A DNA stretch of 64,000 nucleotides, from the NCBI GenBank assembly GCA_000296795.1, contig BAFH01000003.1:806401-870400 (forward strand), read 5' to 3'. The notes beneath the pieces are model-generated. The model was given only the letters and a program-made list of their open reading frames with translations. It ran no database searches and was not told the DNA's origin. Within the stretch, counting starts at the first letter, position 1. Every line of letters begins with the position of its first letter. Position numbers and translations under genes: made by a program. The DNA comes from Candidatus Jettenia caeni. Lineage in GTDB: Bacteria; Planctomycetota; Brocadiia; Brocadiales; Brocadiaceae. Of this stretch, positions 53,033 through 62,200 are shown piece by piece.

Positions 53033-53356
53033 ATGCTAAATAGTAACTCAAAACAGGATGAAAAGATTACCGTTTTCGTGAACAGCACCATTGCTAATTT
53101 TATACCTGCATTCTTCAAAAATAGAAGAAATGATATTAAATCTGCTTTGGAGGCTTTGGAACTATGTGATTATGATACCATACAGATAGTAGGGCTCAGT
53201 ATGAAAGGAGCGGGTGAAGGCTATGGGTTCGATGCGATATGCGATATCGGTCTGTCTCTTTATCAGGCTGCAAAAGACAAAAATCCGCACGAAATACGGA
53301 AACAGGTGAGTAAACTTACAAATTATCTCGATCGTGTGAATATAGTCTATAAATAA
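53033..53356 (+). CDS. Hpt-domain-like protein lacking the phospho-histidine
   Basis: 107 residues. The helical pattern ('IPAFFKNRRNDIKSALEALELCDYDTIQIVGLSMKGAGEGYGFDAICDIGLSLYQAAKDKN') closely follows the histidine phosphotransfer domain, in which the motif is normally 'HxxKGxGxxxGF'. Here the position of the reactive histidine is Leu55. Phosphotransfer through this site is therefore not expected; the protein may act as a binding antagonist or structural partner in a two-component pathway. No kinase or receiver gene is adjacent. A hairpin follows its stop at 53362-53396. Confidence 0.65.
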   Translation: MLNSNSKQDEKITVFVNSTIANFIPAFFKNRRNDIKSALEALELCDYDTIQIVGLSMKGAGEGYGFDAICDIGLSLYQAAKDKNPHEIRKQVSKLTNYLDRVNIVYK

Positions 53357-53709
53357 AAATAGCCTGATATACATTGATCAATTTGGTATATCAGGCCTTG
53401 AAATTCCGTATTAATCTATAATTAACAGTAGCGACTTGCTATCAACGCACTTTATATCCCTTTACAAAATTTATTACGTCTTGATTTTACCGCTACTGAA
53501 TGTTTTTAGAGAACATTGAATCATGGAGTATGGGGATATTGAAATTTACTATACAAATTAAAGTCTGCAACTTTTAATCGGTGTTTTTTGCGTATAAATA
53601 CACCTTTGGGAACGTTTAACCCATCTAACACTCCCCACACTCCATAATTATTATATCATGAAAAGCAACTTTTGCAAACCCAACACCTGAAAATTTCATA
53701 ATTTGAAGT
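53357..53709. other. Hairpin and inverted-repeat element left of IS copy 2
   Basis: A hairpin GCCTGATATAC / GTATATCAGGC at 53362-53396 has T-rich DNA only on its minus-strand side, so it is a weak terminator candidate. A second feature is an element of about 125 bp between ATGGAGTATGGGGA (53523-53536) and its imperfect inverse TCCCCACACTCCAT (53632-53645). No gene. Confidence 0.45.
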
Positions 53710-54860
53710 GGCTTTGTTGCACAAAGCCGGATAAATATCTGATATACTAAGAGAATAAGGGAAAGAGTACCATAAATTATTTTGTAGGATAAGTATATCA
53801 GTATGAAGCAACAGAAACGGGACGTAAAGAAACTAGCAGGAACAGATAAAAGGCCGCTCCAAGAACAGAAAAAGAAGAAATCAAAGAAGGACTACCGGGT
53901 AAGAAACTGGTCAGAGTATACAGAGGCATTAAGACAAAGAGGGTCTCTTGATGTATGGATAGATGAGGGGGTACAAGAGAAATGGAATGCAGAGCCAACG
54001 GGCCAAAGAGGGTCTCCCCCTACGTATAGTGATCTGGCCATAACATCAACGCTTCAGTTGGGTATCGTATTTCATCAAAGACTTCGTCAAACAGAAGGAT
54101 TAGTCAAATCACTGTTTCGGCTCATGAATATCCCTCTGAAGGTTCCTGATTATTCAACCCTGTCTCGAAGAGGTGAAACAGTGGGAATTTCTTTAGCGAA
54201 AGAGAAGAAAGAGAATCTGGTATTAGTCCTTGATAGCAGTGGGTTAAAGGTCTATGGGGAAGGGGAATGGAAGGTAAGACAGCATGGATATACCAAGAGA
54301 AGAACATGGAGAAAGATTCATTTGTCCATTACTCCTGATGGAGAGATAAGAGCACAAGAGCTTACCGAGAATAGTACTGGTGATTCAGAGGTAGTAGATA
54401 AGCTTCTAAGCCAGGAAGAGTCAAGGATTGATACCTTTGCCGGTGATGGCTCCTATGATAAGAGGAAGGTCTATGAGAGTTGTAAGAGAAGAGGGATTCT
54501 CAGAATACTTATTCCTCCGAGGAAGGATGCAAAGATATGGCAGCATGGCAACTGCAGTACAGAGCCACATGTCCGAGATGAGACGATAAGGCATATCAGA
54601 AGAACTTCCCTAAGACAGTGGAAAGAGCGTGTTGGTTACCACGTCCGCTCTCTGGTTGAGAATGCGATATTTCGATTCAAAACCATCTTTGGCGATAGGC
54701 TTTATGCCAGAAATCTTGCTCAACAAAGAACAGAAGTAGGTATCAAGGCATCTGTTTTAAACCGTATGATGAAATTAGGAATGCCGGAAAGTTATGCGAT
54801 CTCATAAATTGCATACTACAGGGAAAAACTGCTTTTTTATCGGATTTGTGCAACAAAGCC
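53710..54860 (+). mobile_element. IS5-family (IS903-type) insertion sequence, copy 2
   Basis: 1151 bp, with the same ends as copy 1 at 6358-7508 and one coding-region base difference noted. It is flanked by its own 9-bp duplication ATTTGAAGT (53701-53709 and 54861-54869), so it inserted independently of copy 1. Both copies have the same orientation. Confidence 0.95.
53803..54807 (+). CDS. IS5-family DDE transposase
   Basis: 334 residues, intact, catalytic D144, D215 and E286. It differs from the first copy only at residue 318 (Val here, Phe there). Near identity over the whole element shows recent movement within this genome. The Val form resembles a normal hydrophobic position, so neither variant is obviously inactive. 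Confidence 0.95.
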   Translation: MKQQKRDVKKLAGTDKRPLQEQKKKKSKKDYRVRNWSEYTEALRQRGSLDVWIDEGVQEKWNAEPTGQRGSPPTYSDLAITSTLQLGIVFHQRLRQTEGLVKSLFRLMNIPLKVPDYSTLSRRGETVGISLAKEKKENLVLVLDSSGLKVYGEGEWKVRQHGYTKRRTWRKIHLSITPDGEIRAQELTENSTGDSEVVDKLLSQEESRIDTFAGDGSYDKRKVYESCKRRGILRILIPPRKDAKIWQHGNCSTEPHVRDETIRHIRRTSLRQWKERVGYHVRSLVENAIFRFKTIFGDRLYARNLAQQRTEVGIKASVLNRMMKLGMPESYAIS

Positions 54861-55057
54861 ATTTGAAGTAAATAATCCTTGAAGAGCCGTTTTTCAGGGT
54901 TAATAGAATTGTGCAAATCACATCATATGTTTCAGTATTGATTCTGGAATTTAGGATATATGCAATAAGATATAATTGTTGTTTCCTCTGATTTCTTAAT
55001 CATCCGGGCGATTCCCATGAGATGCGTGAAACAGAGATCAACCTGCAACGATTCAAG

Positions 55058-55273
55058 TCAGGCGTTGCTATGGTACTTGAACGAAACTTTTATCTTCGCC
55101 CGGTAAGCGTGTATCTTGCCTTCCTCAATTTGCACATCCAGTTCGCTTATTTCAGCAATACGAAGATCCCGGATTGTTTTTGAGGCTGTTTCAACAGCAG
55201 CTGCCGTTGCCTTTTCCCATGACTCTGTGCTGGTTCCAATTAGCTCTATTACTTTATAAACACTCTCTGCCAT
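55058..55273 (-). CDS. Dodecin
   Basis: 71 residues, the usual dodecin length, preceded by AAAGGAGA. The betaalphabetabeta pattern is clear: 'VYKVIELIGTSTESWEKATAAAVETASKTIRDLRIAEISELDVQIEEGKIHAYRAKIKVSFKY'-type order with the conserved 'VIELIGTS', 'SWEKA' and 'Y/F' tail. Dodecins form hollow 12-mers that store flavins (riboflavin, FMN) or CoA and protect cells from free flavin. It is monocistronic, lying 197 bp right of the IS copy. Confidence 0.93.
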   Translation of the reverse strand: MAESVYKVIELIGTSTESWEKATAAAVETASKTIRDLRIAEISELDVQIEEGKIHAYRAKIKVSFKYHSNA

Positions 55274-55610
55274 TATATTCTCCTTTCATTATAGTTGTTT
55301 AAAATAAGATTAATAACCGCATTTTCCATACCAGTGGAAGCGGAAATTCATATACTTATCTTACTTCCACGGATTCCTGTTTTAGAAATAAAAGGAATTG
55401 AATCCCTATTACATCATTTCCCCCGCTCTCTTAACGAAGAAAACCAAATTCTTTTGGAAATTAGAACTAAGGAGAATAAAATAGTGAATCTTTATTCAGC
55501 AATTTATTCCGGATGTAATCTTATATCTCTGTATCGACAACGATAAACTCAATGCTAAAGAGATTATCTTTGCCCGGGTATCGGATAAAAAATGATGTTA
55601 AGGTGATACA
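55274..55610. other. Non-coding region, no feature recognised
   Basis: 337 bp between divergent dodecin and acetolactate decarboxylase genes. An ORF from TTG 55295 lacks an RBS and any family resemblance and is not accepted. The region should hold promoters for both genes. Confidence 0.35.
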
Positions 55611-56390
55611 ATGAAATGTATTGATCGTATACTCTTGATAGTATGCTTGATTAGCCCTTTGTATGGATACTCATGTAGTAAGGTAAAAAGAGATATCCTT
55701 TTTCAGACCTCTACCATCAATGCCCTTCTTGAGGGTATATATGATGGTGATGTGACCTTTGGAGAATTGAGGAAATATGGTGATTTTGGTTTGGGAACGC
55801 TGAATGGACTTGATGGAGAACTGGTCGTATTGGATGGAAAATTTTATCAAGTAAGATCTGATGGGATAGTAAATCCTGTAGATAGTTCCATGAAGACACC
55901 TTTTGCCGTGGTTACTTTTCATGAGGCTGATAAGACTGTTATGGCGAATAAATCGTTGAATCTTGAGCAGCTTGAAGGTTATCTCGATAGTATCTTGCCT
56001 TCTCAAAATATCTTTTATGCAATCAGGATAGATGGCACATTTCGGTATATTAAGGTACGAAGTGTTCCAAGACAGGAGAGACCATATCCACGCCTTGTTG
56101 ATGTTGTCAAAAACCAACCGACTTTTGAGTTTTACGATATGAAGGGTACCATAGTGGCATTCTGGCTGCCTGAGTATATAAACGGTATAAATATTCCCGG
56201 ATATCATTTTCACTTTCTTACCGAAGATAAACAGTCCGGTGGACATATCCTTTCTGTAATTACCGGCGATATAAGAATTCAGATCGATTATACCTCAGAA
56301 ATACATATGGTTCTTCCAGGAAGCAAAGAATTTTCTTCTGTGGATTTAACAAAGGAAAAGCAGAAAGAATTGGAGAGCGTTGAAAAATAG
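55611..56390 (+). CDS. budA: Exported alpha-acetolactate decarboxylase
   Basis: 259 residues after AAGGTGAT. An N-terminal signal segment ends at Cys22 ('LYGYSC'), so it may be secreted or lipid-anchored, although the lipobox is imperfect. The enzyme core is readable: 'LLEGIYDGDVTFGELRKYGDFGLGTLNGLDGELVVLDGKFYQV', 'MKTPFAVVTFHEAD', 'GTIVAFWLPEYINGINIPGYHFHFLTEDKQSGGHIL' with the zinc-binding His of 'YHFHF' and 'GGH'. It converts acetolactate to acetoin. No acetolactate synthase gene is nearby. Export is known for the Brevibacillus enzyme. Confidence 0.9.
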   Translation: MKCIDRILLIVCLISPLYGYSCSKVKRDILFQTSTINALLEGIYDGDVTFGELRKYGDFGLGTLNGLDGELVVLDGKFYQVRSDGIVNPVDSSMKTPFAVVTFHEADKTVMANKSLNLEQLEGYLDSILPSQNIFYAIRIDGTFRYIKVRSVPRQERPYPRLVDVVKNQPTFEFYDMKGTIVAFWLPEYINGINIPGYHFHFLTEDKQSGGHILSVITGDIRIQIDYTSEIHMVLPGSKEFSSVDLTKEKQKELESVEK

Positions 56391-56484
56391 TTTTCACGAA
56401 TCAGGATATAGGGGGAAGATAGCACAGGTAAAACAGTCACTAATCTGCCAGTTTCAAATTTCTTTTGCTGTTGTTGAATAAATC

Positions 56485-57378
56485 TTAAGCTATGGTAAAT
56501 TTTTTCCACCTTCTCTTGATAAAACCCTCCTTTTGCAACTGAAATAAAATATCCCTTAATTTTTCCGGACACACCTGCAGTTTTTGCACAATCTCACTCT
56601 CGGAAATATATGATTCACGGGTAAGTACTTTAAGAATCATTCCCCGAATTTGTCTGTTAGAGCCTTGGAATGGAGATTGCTTTTGGTAATGAGCGCTTTT
56701 TCTATTAGGATTCTCATAGTCTTTCTTAAGCATCACCCCATAATCCATAAGGGCGTAATACCAATTACGGGGATTGGAAACATCAAGGGTCTTTTCTACC
56801 AGGAGAATAATTTCAGTATCCTTAATATTAGTCTCATCGTGGAAAAAACTATGGATAAATACCCTCCGTATATTCGTTTCAATAAATACGGTAGGTTTGT
56901 GGAATGCAAAGGCAGAGATTGCAGAAGCGGTTGCCCTGCCAATTCCGGGGAAAGTTATTAATGCGTCCACAGAGGAAGGAAGAACTCCACCAAACTCTTC
57001 TATAACTTTTTGAGCTATCCGTTTCAAAGCCATTGCCCGGCGGTTGTAACCCAATCCCTGCCATTCTTTCAGTACCATCTTCAATGGCGCCCGGGAGAGA
57101 GAGTAAAAATTGGGAAATACCTGAATAAATGATTCGTATTTTCCTATAACCCGCTGTACCTGAGTTTGCTGAAGCATAATTTCTGAAACGAGGATGTGGT
57201 ACGGTTCTTGTGTTATCCGCCAGGGAAGATTGCGGCCATATTCCTGGTAATAACTGTAGATTACTTTTTGAAATTTCTTTATTGCATCCGGAGTCAGGAT
57301 CTTTTTCTGCCCTGCCTGTCCTGGTTTTACCCTTTTATTTTTCTGTTCTTTCGGTTTCGTTATCTTTTCCTTTTCCAT
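56485..57378 (-). CDS. MutY-like adenine glycosylase lacking the Fe-S cluster
   Basis: 297 residues of the HhH-GPD superfamily. MutY-type features: 'LPWR' (51-54), E66 in 'VSEIMLQQTQV' and HhH 'FPGIGRATASAISAFA'. In 'FIETNIRRVFIHSFFH' the usual catalytic Asp position is Glu (E167). The four cysteines that normally bind [4Fe-4S] after the GPD region are absent: 'YGVMLKKDYENPNRKSAHYQKQ' follows, and the only cysteine is C270. No NUDIX-like C-terminal domain is present; the end is a winged-helix-like segment. Members of this cluster-less clade exist in other bacteria. The exact base specificity is uncertain. Confidence 0.82.
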   Translation of the reverse strand: MEKEKITKPKEQKNKRVKPGQAGQKKILTPDAIKKFQKVIYSYYQEYGRNLPWRITQEPYHILVSEIMLQQTQVQRVIGKYESFIQVFPNFYSLSRAPLKMVLKEWQGLGYNRRAMALKRIAQKVIEEFGGVLPSSVDALITFPGIGRATASAISAFAFHKPTVFIETNIRRVFIHSFFHDETNIKDTEIILLVEKTLDVSNPRNWYYALMDYGVMLKKDYENPNRKSAHYQKQSPFQGSNRQIRGMILKVLTRESYISESEIVQKLQVCPEKLRDILFQLQKEGFIKRRWKKFTIA

Positions 57379-57438
57379 AAATGGACAATTTTACCCTGCT
57401 TTGATGTTTGGGAAATTCAACGTTTTTACCATATTCAA

Positions 57439-58437
57439 TTACGGTGCCCAAAGGTACATAAAAGAAGGTGTACCTGACCTGACAAATGTCCTCAAATCAA
57501 AATTTACAAGATTAATGGCATGGGGACCGGTTAGTTTGGAATAAATGTTATTTTTGTAAGCCCCTGGCCTGTGATATATAACCACCCGTGCTTCTGTTAG
57601 TTCCGCTTCTTTCTTTGCCAGTAAAATAGCATCATCTAAATAACCAATCTGATCAACAAGCTTGTGTTCCACAGCTTGCTGGGCAGTATAAATCCTGCCA
57701 TCGGCAAGCGATTTCAGCTCTTTCAGGTCCAATCCGTTTTTATTTCTGTTTTTTACAATAACTGCCAGAAACCTTTCATACATAGTATCGAGTACACCCT
57801 GGAATATCTTTCGTTCCTCTTCTGTCATCGTTTTCAACGGTGACCCCATATCTTTATGCTCGCCAGTCTTGATGGTAGCATCTTTTACACCGATCTTCTG
57901 CAATAACCCTTCGATACTAACATTGAGCATAATAACACCAATACTGCCCGTAACCGCAGTAGGGTGCGCTATAATCTTGTCTGCTGATACGGCCACATAG
58001 TAACCACCCGATGCCCCTAAATCCATAATACAGGCAATAACCTTCATACCGGTATCTTCCTTAAACCTTTCAATCTCATGATAGATCATATCAGAGGCAG
58101 TAACCGACCCGCCGGGACTATTGATACGCAGAATAACGGCCTTCATATGTTTATCCCTTGCCGCCATTTTCAATTCTTCTTTGATACGGGTAAGGATATC
58201 AGGCTCTTCAGAAAGACTTGCCAGACCGCTCTTCTCATCATTGGTAGAAATGACACCGGAAATATCCGTAATGAGGATTTTATCTTTTCCCATCCCCGCA
58301 ACCGTTTTTTCCTGAAGTGGCCCGACAGATGGGATTAAAGAAACAGAAAGAAAGGTACAACCTGAAGAAAAAAGGAGAAAAAGACCGAGTAGGTAGATAG
58401 GGACAGTACGAAAAAAATTACCTCTTATATTTCTCAT
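57439..58437 (-). CDS. sppA: Signal peptide peptidase SppA (S49), lipoprotein
   Basis: 332 residues from ATG 58437, selected because GGGGAGG lies just upstream; the frame extends to 58482. A signal peptide ends in lipobox 'FSSGC', so it is membrane-anchored by lipid. The S49 core is clear: 'LRINSPGGSVTASDMIYHEIERFK', 'GASGGYYVAVSADKIIAHPTAVTGSIGVIM' with the nucleophile Ser in 'GSIG', and 'ADGRIYTAQQAVEHKLVDQIG'. It degrades cleaved signal peptides, working in the periplasm as a ring of subunits. It is transcribed in the same direction as the MutY-like gene with a 60-bp gap. Confidence 0.93.
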   Translation of the reverse strand: MRNIRGNFFRTVPIYLLGLFLLFSSGCTFLSVSLIPSVGPLQEKTVAGMGKDKILITDISGVISTNDEKSGLASLSEEPDILTRIKEELKMAARDKHMKAVILRINSPGGSVTASDMIYHEIERFKEDTGMKVIACIMDLGASGGYYVAVSADKIIAHPTAVTGSIGVIMLNVSIEGLLQKIGVKDATIKTGEHKDMGSPLKTMTEEERKIFQGVLDTMYERFLAVIVKNRNKNGLDLKELKSLADGRIYTAQQAVEHKLVDQIGYLDDAILLAKKEAELTEARVVIYHRPGAYKNNIYSKLTGPHAINLVNFDLRTFVRSGTPSFMYLWAP

Positions 58438-59243
58438 GGCGAGCCTCCCCGTCAAATAATTTTTTACTTCCCTTCTACACAAGAAGAGGGAAAAATTTAT
58501 ACATGAAATGCAACTTCGATTCTTGCGATTGACATGCCTGCGCGTAAAAACTCATACGGATAAGCATGAAGGAACGAAACAAACTGTACCCTACAATTTA
58601 GAGCTACTTATATTTCTTTTATCATTTTACTTATCGTTCCCTGACTTTCAAGGTAAATTATAGCATCCCATAGATGAAACTGACCGTGCCAGTGCGTAAT
58701 CCAGAACACAAGCTATAAGCTTCGTTTCCAGCATAAGCTATTTGGCCTCAATCGTTGATATTTTGTTGTAGGGGCAGGTTTTAAACCTGCCCCTACTTGT
58801 GTTCACCCTTGTCCTGTATGATTCAAAACATGTATACTTGTTTTCAATTTGGGAGAGCACAAGGTTCGCCCCCTACGTTGGCGTTATAAAAAAGTCGTCG
58901 AATACCTAATTAAATGTATAGGAATTTCAATATTTATTGTAGGGGCGAAGCATTTGCCGTTATTGGCCTAAAATACTATGTATGCGCTGAACGGCAAATG
59001 CTTCGCCTCTCTCTACGCCTGGCCGCAAAACAAAAGTTGCCGAAGGCCTAATTTAACGTATAGGAAATGCAAACAAACTACGTAGTGGCAAGGCGAGCCT
59101 TGCCACTATACATCGCTAAAGTCACCTAAGGGCTGATATAATTATAGACAACGAGCAACCACGAATAAACAACCCCGATAGGGGTGAAATGATTATAGCG
59201 CTGTGAGATGGAACCGAACATACTTACCTTATAAAAAAAGCGC
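58438..59243. repeat. Intergenic cluster of palindromic repeats
   Basis: No gene. From left: an AT-rich promoter region for sppA; from about 58666 a TAGCATCCCATAGATGAAAC-type end; a repeat from 58762 with GTAGGGGCAGGTTT / AAACCTGCCCCTAC, the partner of 32177-32362; 58912-59058, a near-identical copy of 41474-41618 with GGGGCGAAGCATTTGCC arms; from 59055 a GTGGCAAGGC / GCCTTGCCAC copy like 29125-29219; then ACCCCGATAGGGGTGAA and GATGGAACCGAACATAC ends near 59175-59222. Confidence 0.75.
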
Positions 59244-62200
59244 CTAATTACTTTTCAATAATTGAATGATAATGTCATCTTCTTTGTCTTTCTCAAGGGG
59301 TATTTTAACCTCGTAGATCGATTTTCTGTAACCATCTTTTTCAGCAATAATACGATAAGTATCTGCATCCGCATATTCAAAGGTAAAACATCCATTTGCA
59401 TCTGACTCCGCGATATCGGCATACCCTTCCCCTTTCAGACTTAACCTTACTCCTTCAATTGCATTACCGCTTTCACTGAAAACATGTCCATGGATATGGA
59501 ATGGTGGATACCCTGCATGGCCGGTATGTTTAAGCCCGTTATTAGTATCATCATAACTATCTGGCGATTTCACAGATATATCTTGAGTTACAGAAGCATC
59601 ATATTCGCTTATAATTCCAACATCGTTCTCATTCGATTTTATCGACGACGCAAGGGAAGCTTTCCAGGCACATTTAAGGTCACCGTTCGTTATATCATAA
59701 TAGCTGATATACACACCATTTGATGGGTTAAGTGCTATAGAGGTATACCTGCCTGCATTCCCACTGCTGTCAATAGTCGTTATTACCCATGAGCCGGAAA
59801 CATTGGTAGCATATTTGAGATCACTATTATCCACATCGTAATAACAGATATGAGCATTCTTAGATGTATCGACTGCAATAGAGGTGTCTATGCCAACGTT
59901 TCCATTAAAGTCCACACGCTTTTTTAGCCATTTGCCAGAGACGTTGGTGGCATACACCAGATCACCGTCATCCCTATTATAATAGCTGATGTACACCTTA
60001 CCTGACGTATCAACCGCTATAGAATTATACCTGCCTAAATCTCCGTAAGTACCTACCGTATTTTTTTTCCACAGACCAGAGGCATTCGTGGCATATTTCA
60101 GATCGTGGTTAGTTACATCATAATAGCTAATATGTACCTTATTTGAGACATCAACCGCAATGGAAGTATCCATACCTACAACTCCGTCACTATCCACAGT
60201 TGCTGTTACCCATAAGCCAGAAACATTGGTAGCATATTTAAGATCTTTGTTAGTCCGATCATAGTAACTTATGTGCGCTTTATTCGATGTGTCAACTGCC
60301 AGAGAGGTATACAACCCCGTATCTTCATCCTTGTCAACACTCTTTGTTATCCAGGAGCCGGAAGCATTCGTAGCATACTTAAGGATTTTATTGGTCCAAT
60401 CATAGTAACTAATATGTACCTTGCCCGGTTTATCAACTGCTATGGAAGTATACCAGCCTACATCTTCTTTATAGTCGACTATACTCTTTACCCATGAGCC
60501 AGTAACATTCGTGGCATACATAAGATTACTATTCGTCCCATCATAATAGCTTATATGCATCTTACCTGATATATCTACTGCTATAGAGCTATACATACCC
60601 ACATATTCTCCATAATCCACCTTCTCAGCAATATATTTTCCTTTATCCACATTTAGTCCAATGAGCGAATGAGAAGCTTCGGTAGCATATTTAAGATCAT
60701 CATTCGTAGTATCATAATAGCTGATGTGTATCTTACCTGATGGCTCAACTGCCAGAGAAGTGTACAGGCCTACGTCTCCTTCACGATCAATCTCCTTTAC
60801 CAGGAAATCAGAAATATCCTTTTTGGTCCACAAACCAGAAGCGTTGGTAGCATAGTTAAGGTTTCCGTTATCCTTATCATAATAGCTAATATGTATCTTG
60901 CCCGATGCATCAATTCCGATAGAAGTATACAGACTTACATTTTGGCTGCTACTATCTATATCTATCTTTTCCCATGATCCGGAGGTATTGGTAGCATATT
61001 TGAGGTTGCCATACGTCACATCATAATAACTCATATGTACTTCGCCTGATATGCCAACGGCTATTGAGGTATACTGTCCCACATTTCCACTATTGTCCAC
61101 ATTTTCTATCATCCATGAACCTGAAGCGTTCGTGTCATATTTAAGATCGCCATTCGTATTATCATAATAACTGATATGCACTTTATTGAACGTATCGACA
61201 GCAAGAGAGGTATACTGTCCCACATCTCCAGTACTATCTATAGGATAAGCCATCCACAAGCCAGAGGCATTCGTGGCATACTTCAGATCGCCATTATCTA
61301 AATCATAATAGCTTACATGTGCATTCCCAAAGGTATCGATAGCTATTGAGGTATACAGTCCTACATCCCCGCTACTGTCCACAGTTGCAATCTTCCATGA
61401 TCCGGAGGCATTCGTGGCATATTTAATCGTATGATTAATCCTGTCACGGTAGCTGATGTGCACCTTGCCTGATGCATCAATTGCCAGAGAAGCATAATAC
61501 CCCACGCCCGGCGACATGTCTACGATCTCAGAATGCCAGCCCGTGCCATCGTGGTGTACGTAACAGAGACGGTCACCGCCGTAGGCAATATGGGGGTGGT
61601 TATCGGTATCAAGGGCAATTGTCCTTGAGGAAAAATAGGAAAACCATTTTGGAGCTTCCACAGGCATTGTTTTCCAGGATGTCTCGGTCTTAAAGCTCCA
61701 AGTATACGGAAAGGCTATCGTATTTCCACTTAAGTCCTTAACATCAGTTGTTATTGTAGCTATGTAGGTCTTACCAGATGCAAGATTCTCTGGAGAAGGT
61801 TTAAATGTGGCAGTAATAGTATTAACATCATAAGATACATCTCCATCAATATTATTACCATCGCTCACGGTAAAGGTGGTTCTGGTAATTGTAGATGGGT
61901 CTATCTTTTCGCTGAAGGTAGCAGTAATAACGGTGTCAATTGCCACGTCCATCGTATTATTTGCTGGGCTTGTAGAAATAACTGTAGGTGGTGTAATATC
62001 AGGTGTGGTGAAACGCCACGAATAGTCTTCTGCCATGTTGTTTCCACTCAGATCTTTAGCACCGGTTGTGACAGTAGCCGTATAGTTCTTATCATAGGCA
62101 AGGCTTGTAAGCGGTGTAAATTGTGCAGTAGCACCACTACAAGATACTTCTCCGCTAATATTATTACTACCATCGCTTATGGTAAATGCCTGAACAATGG

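Noticed and set aside
6358-54860. The two IS copies as ends of one 48-kb composite transposon
   Set aside because: Each copy has its own different 9-bp duplication, so they inserted independently.
55295-55546. 83-aa ORF between dodecin and acetolactate decarboxylase
   Set aside because: TTG start, no RBS and no family resemblance; it lies in the expected divergent promoter region.
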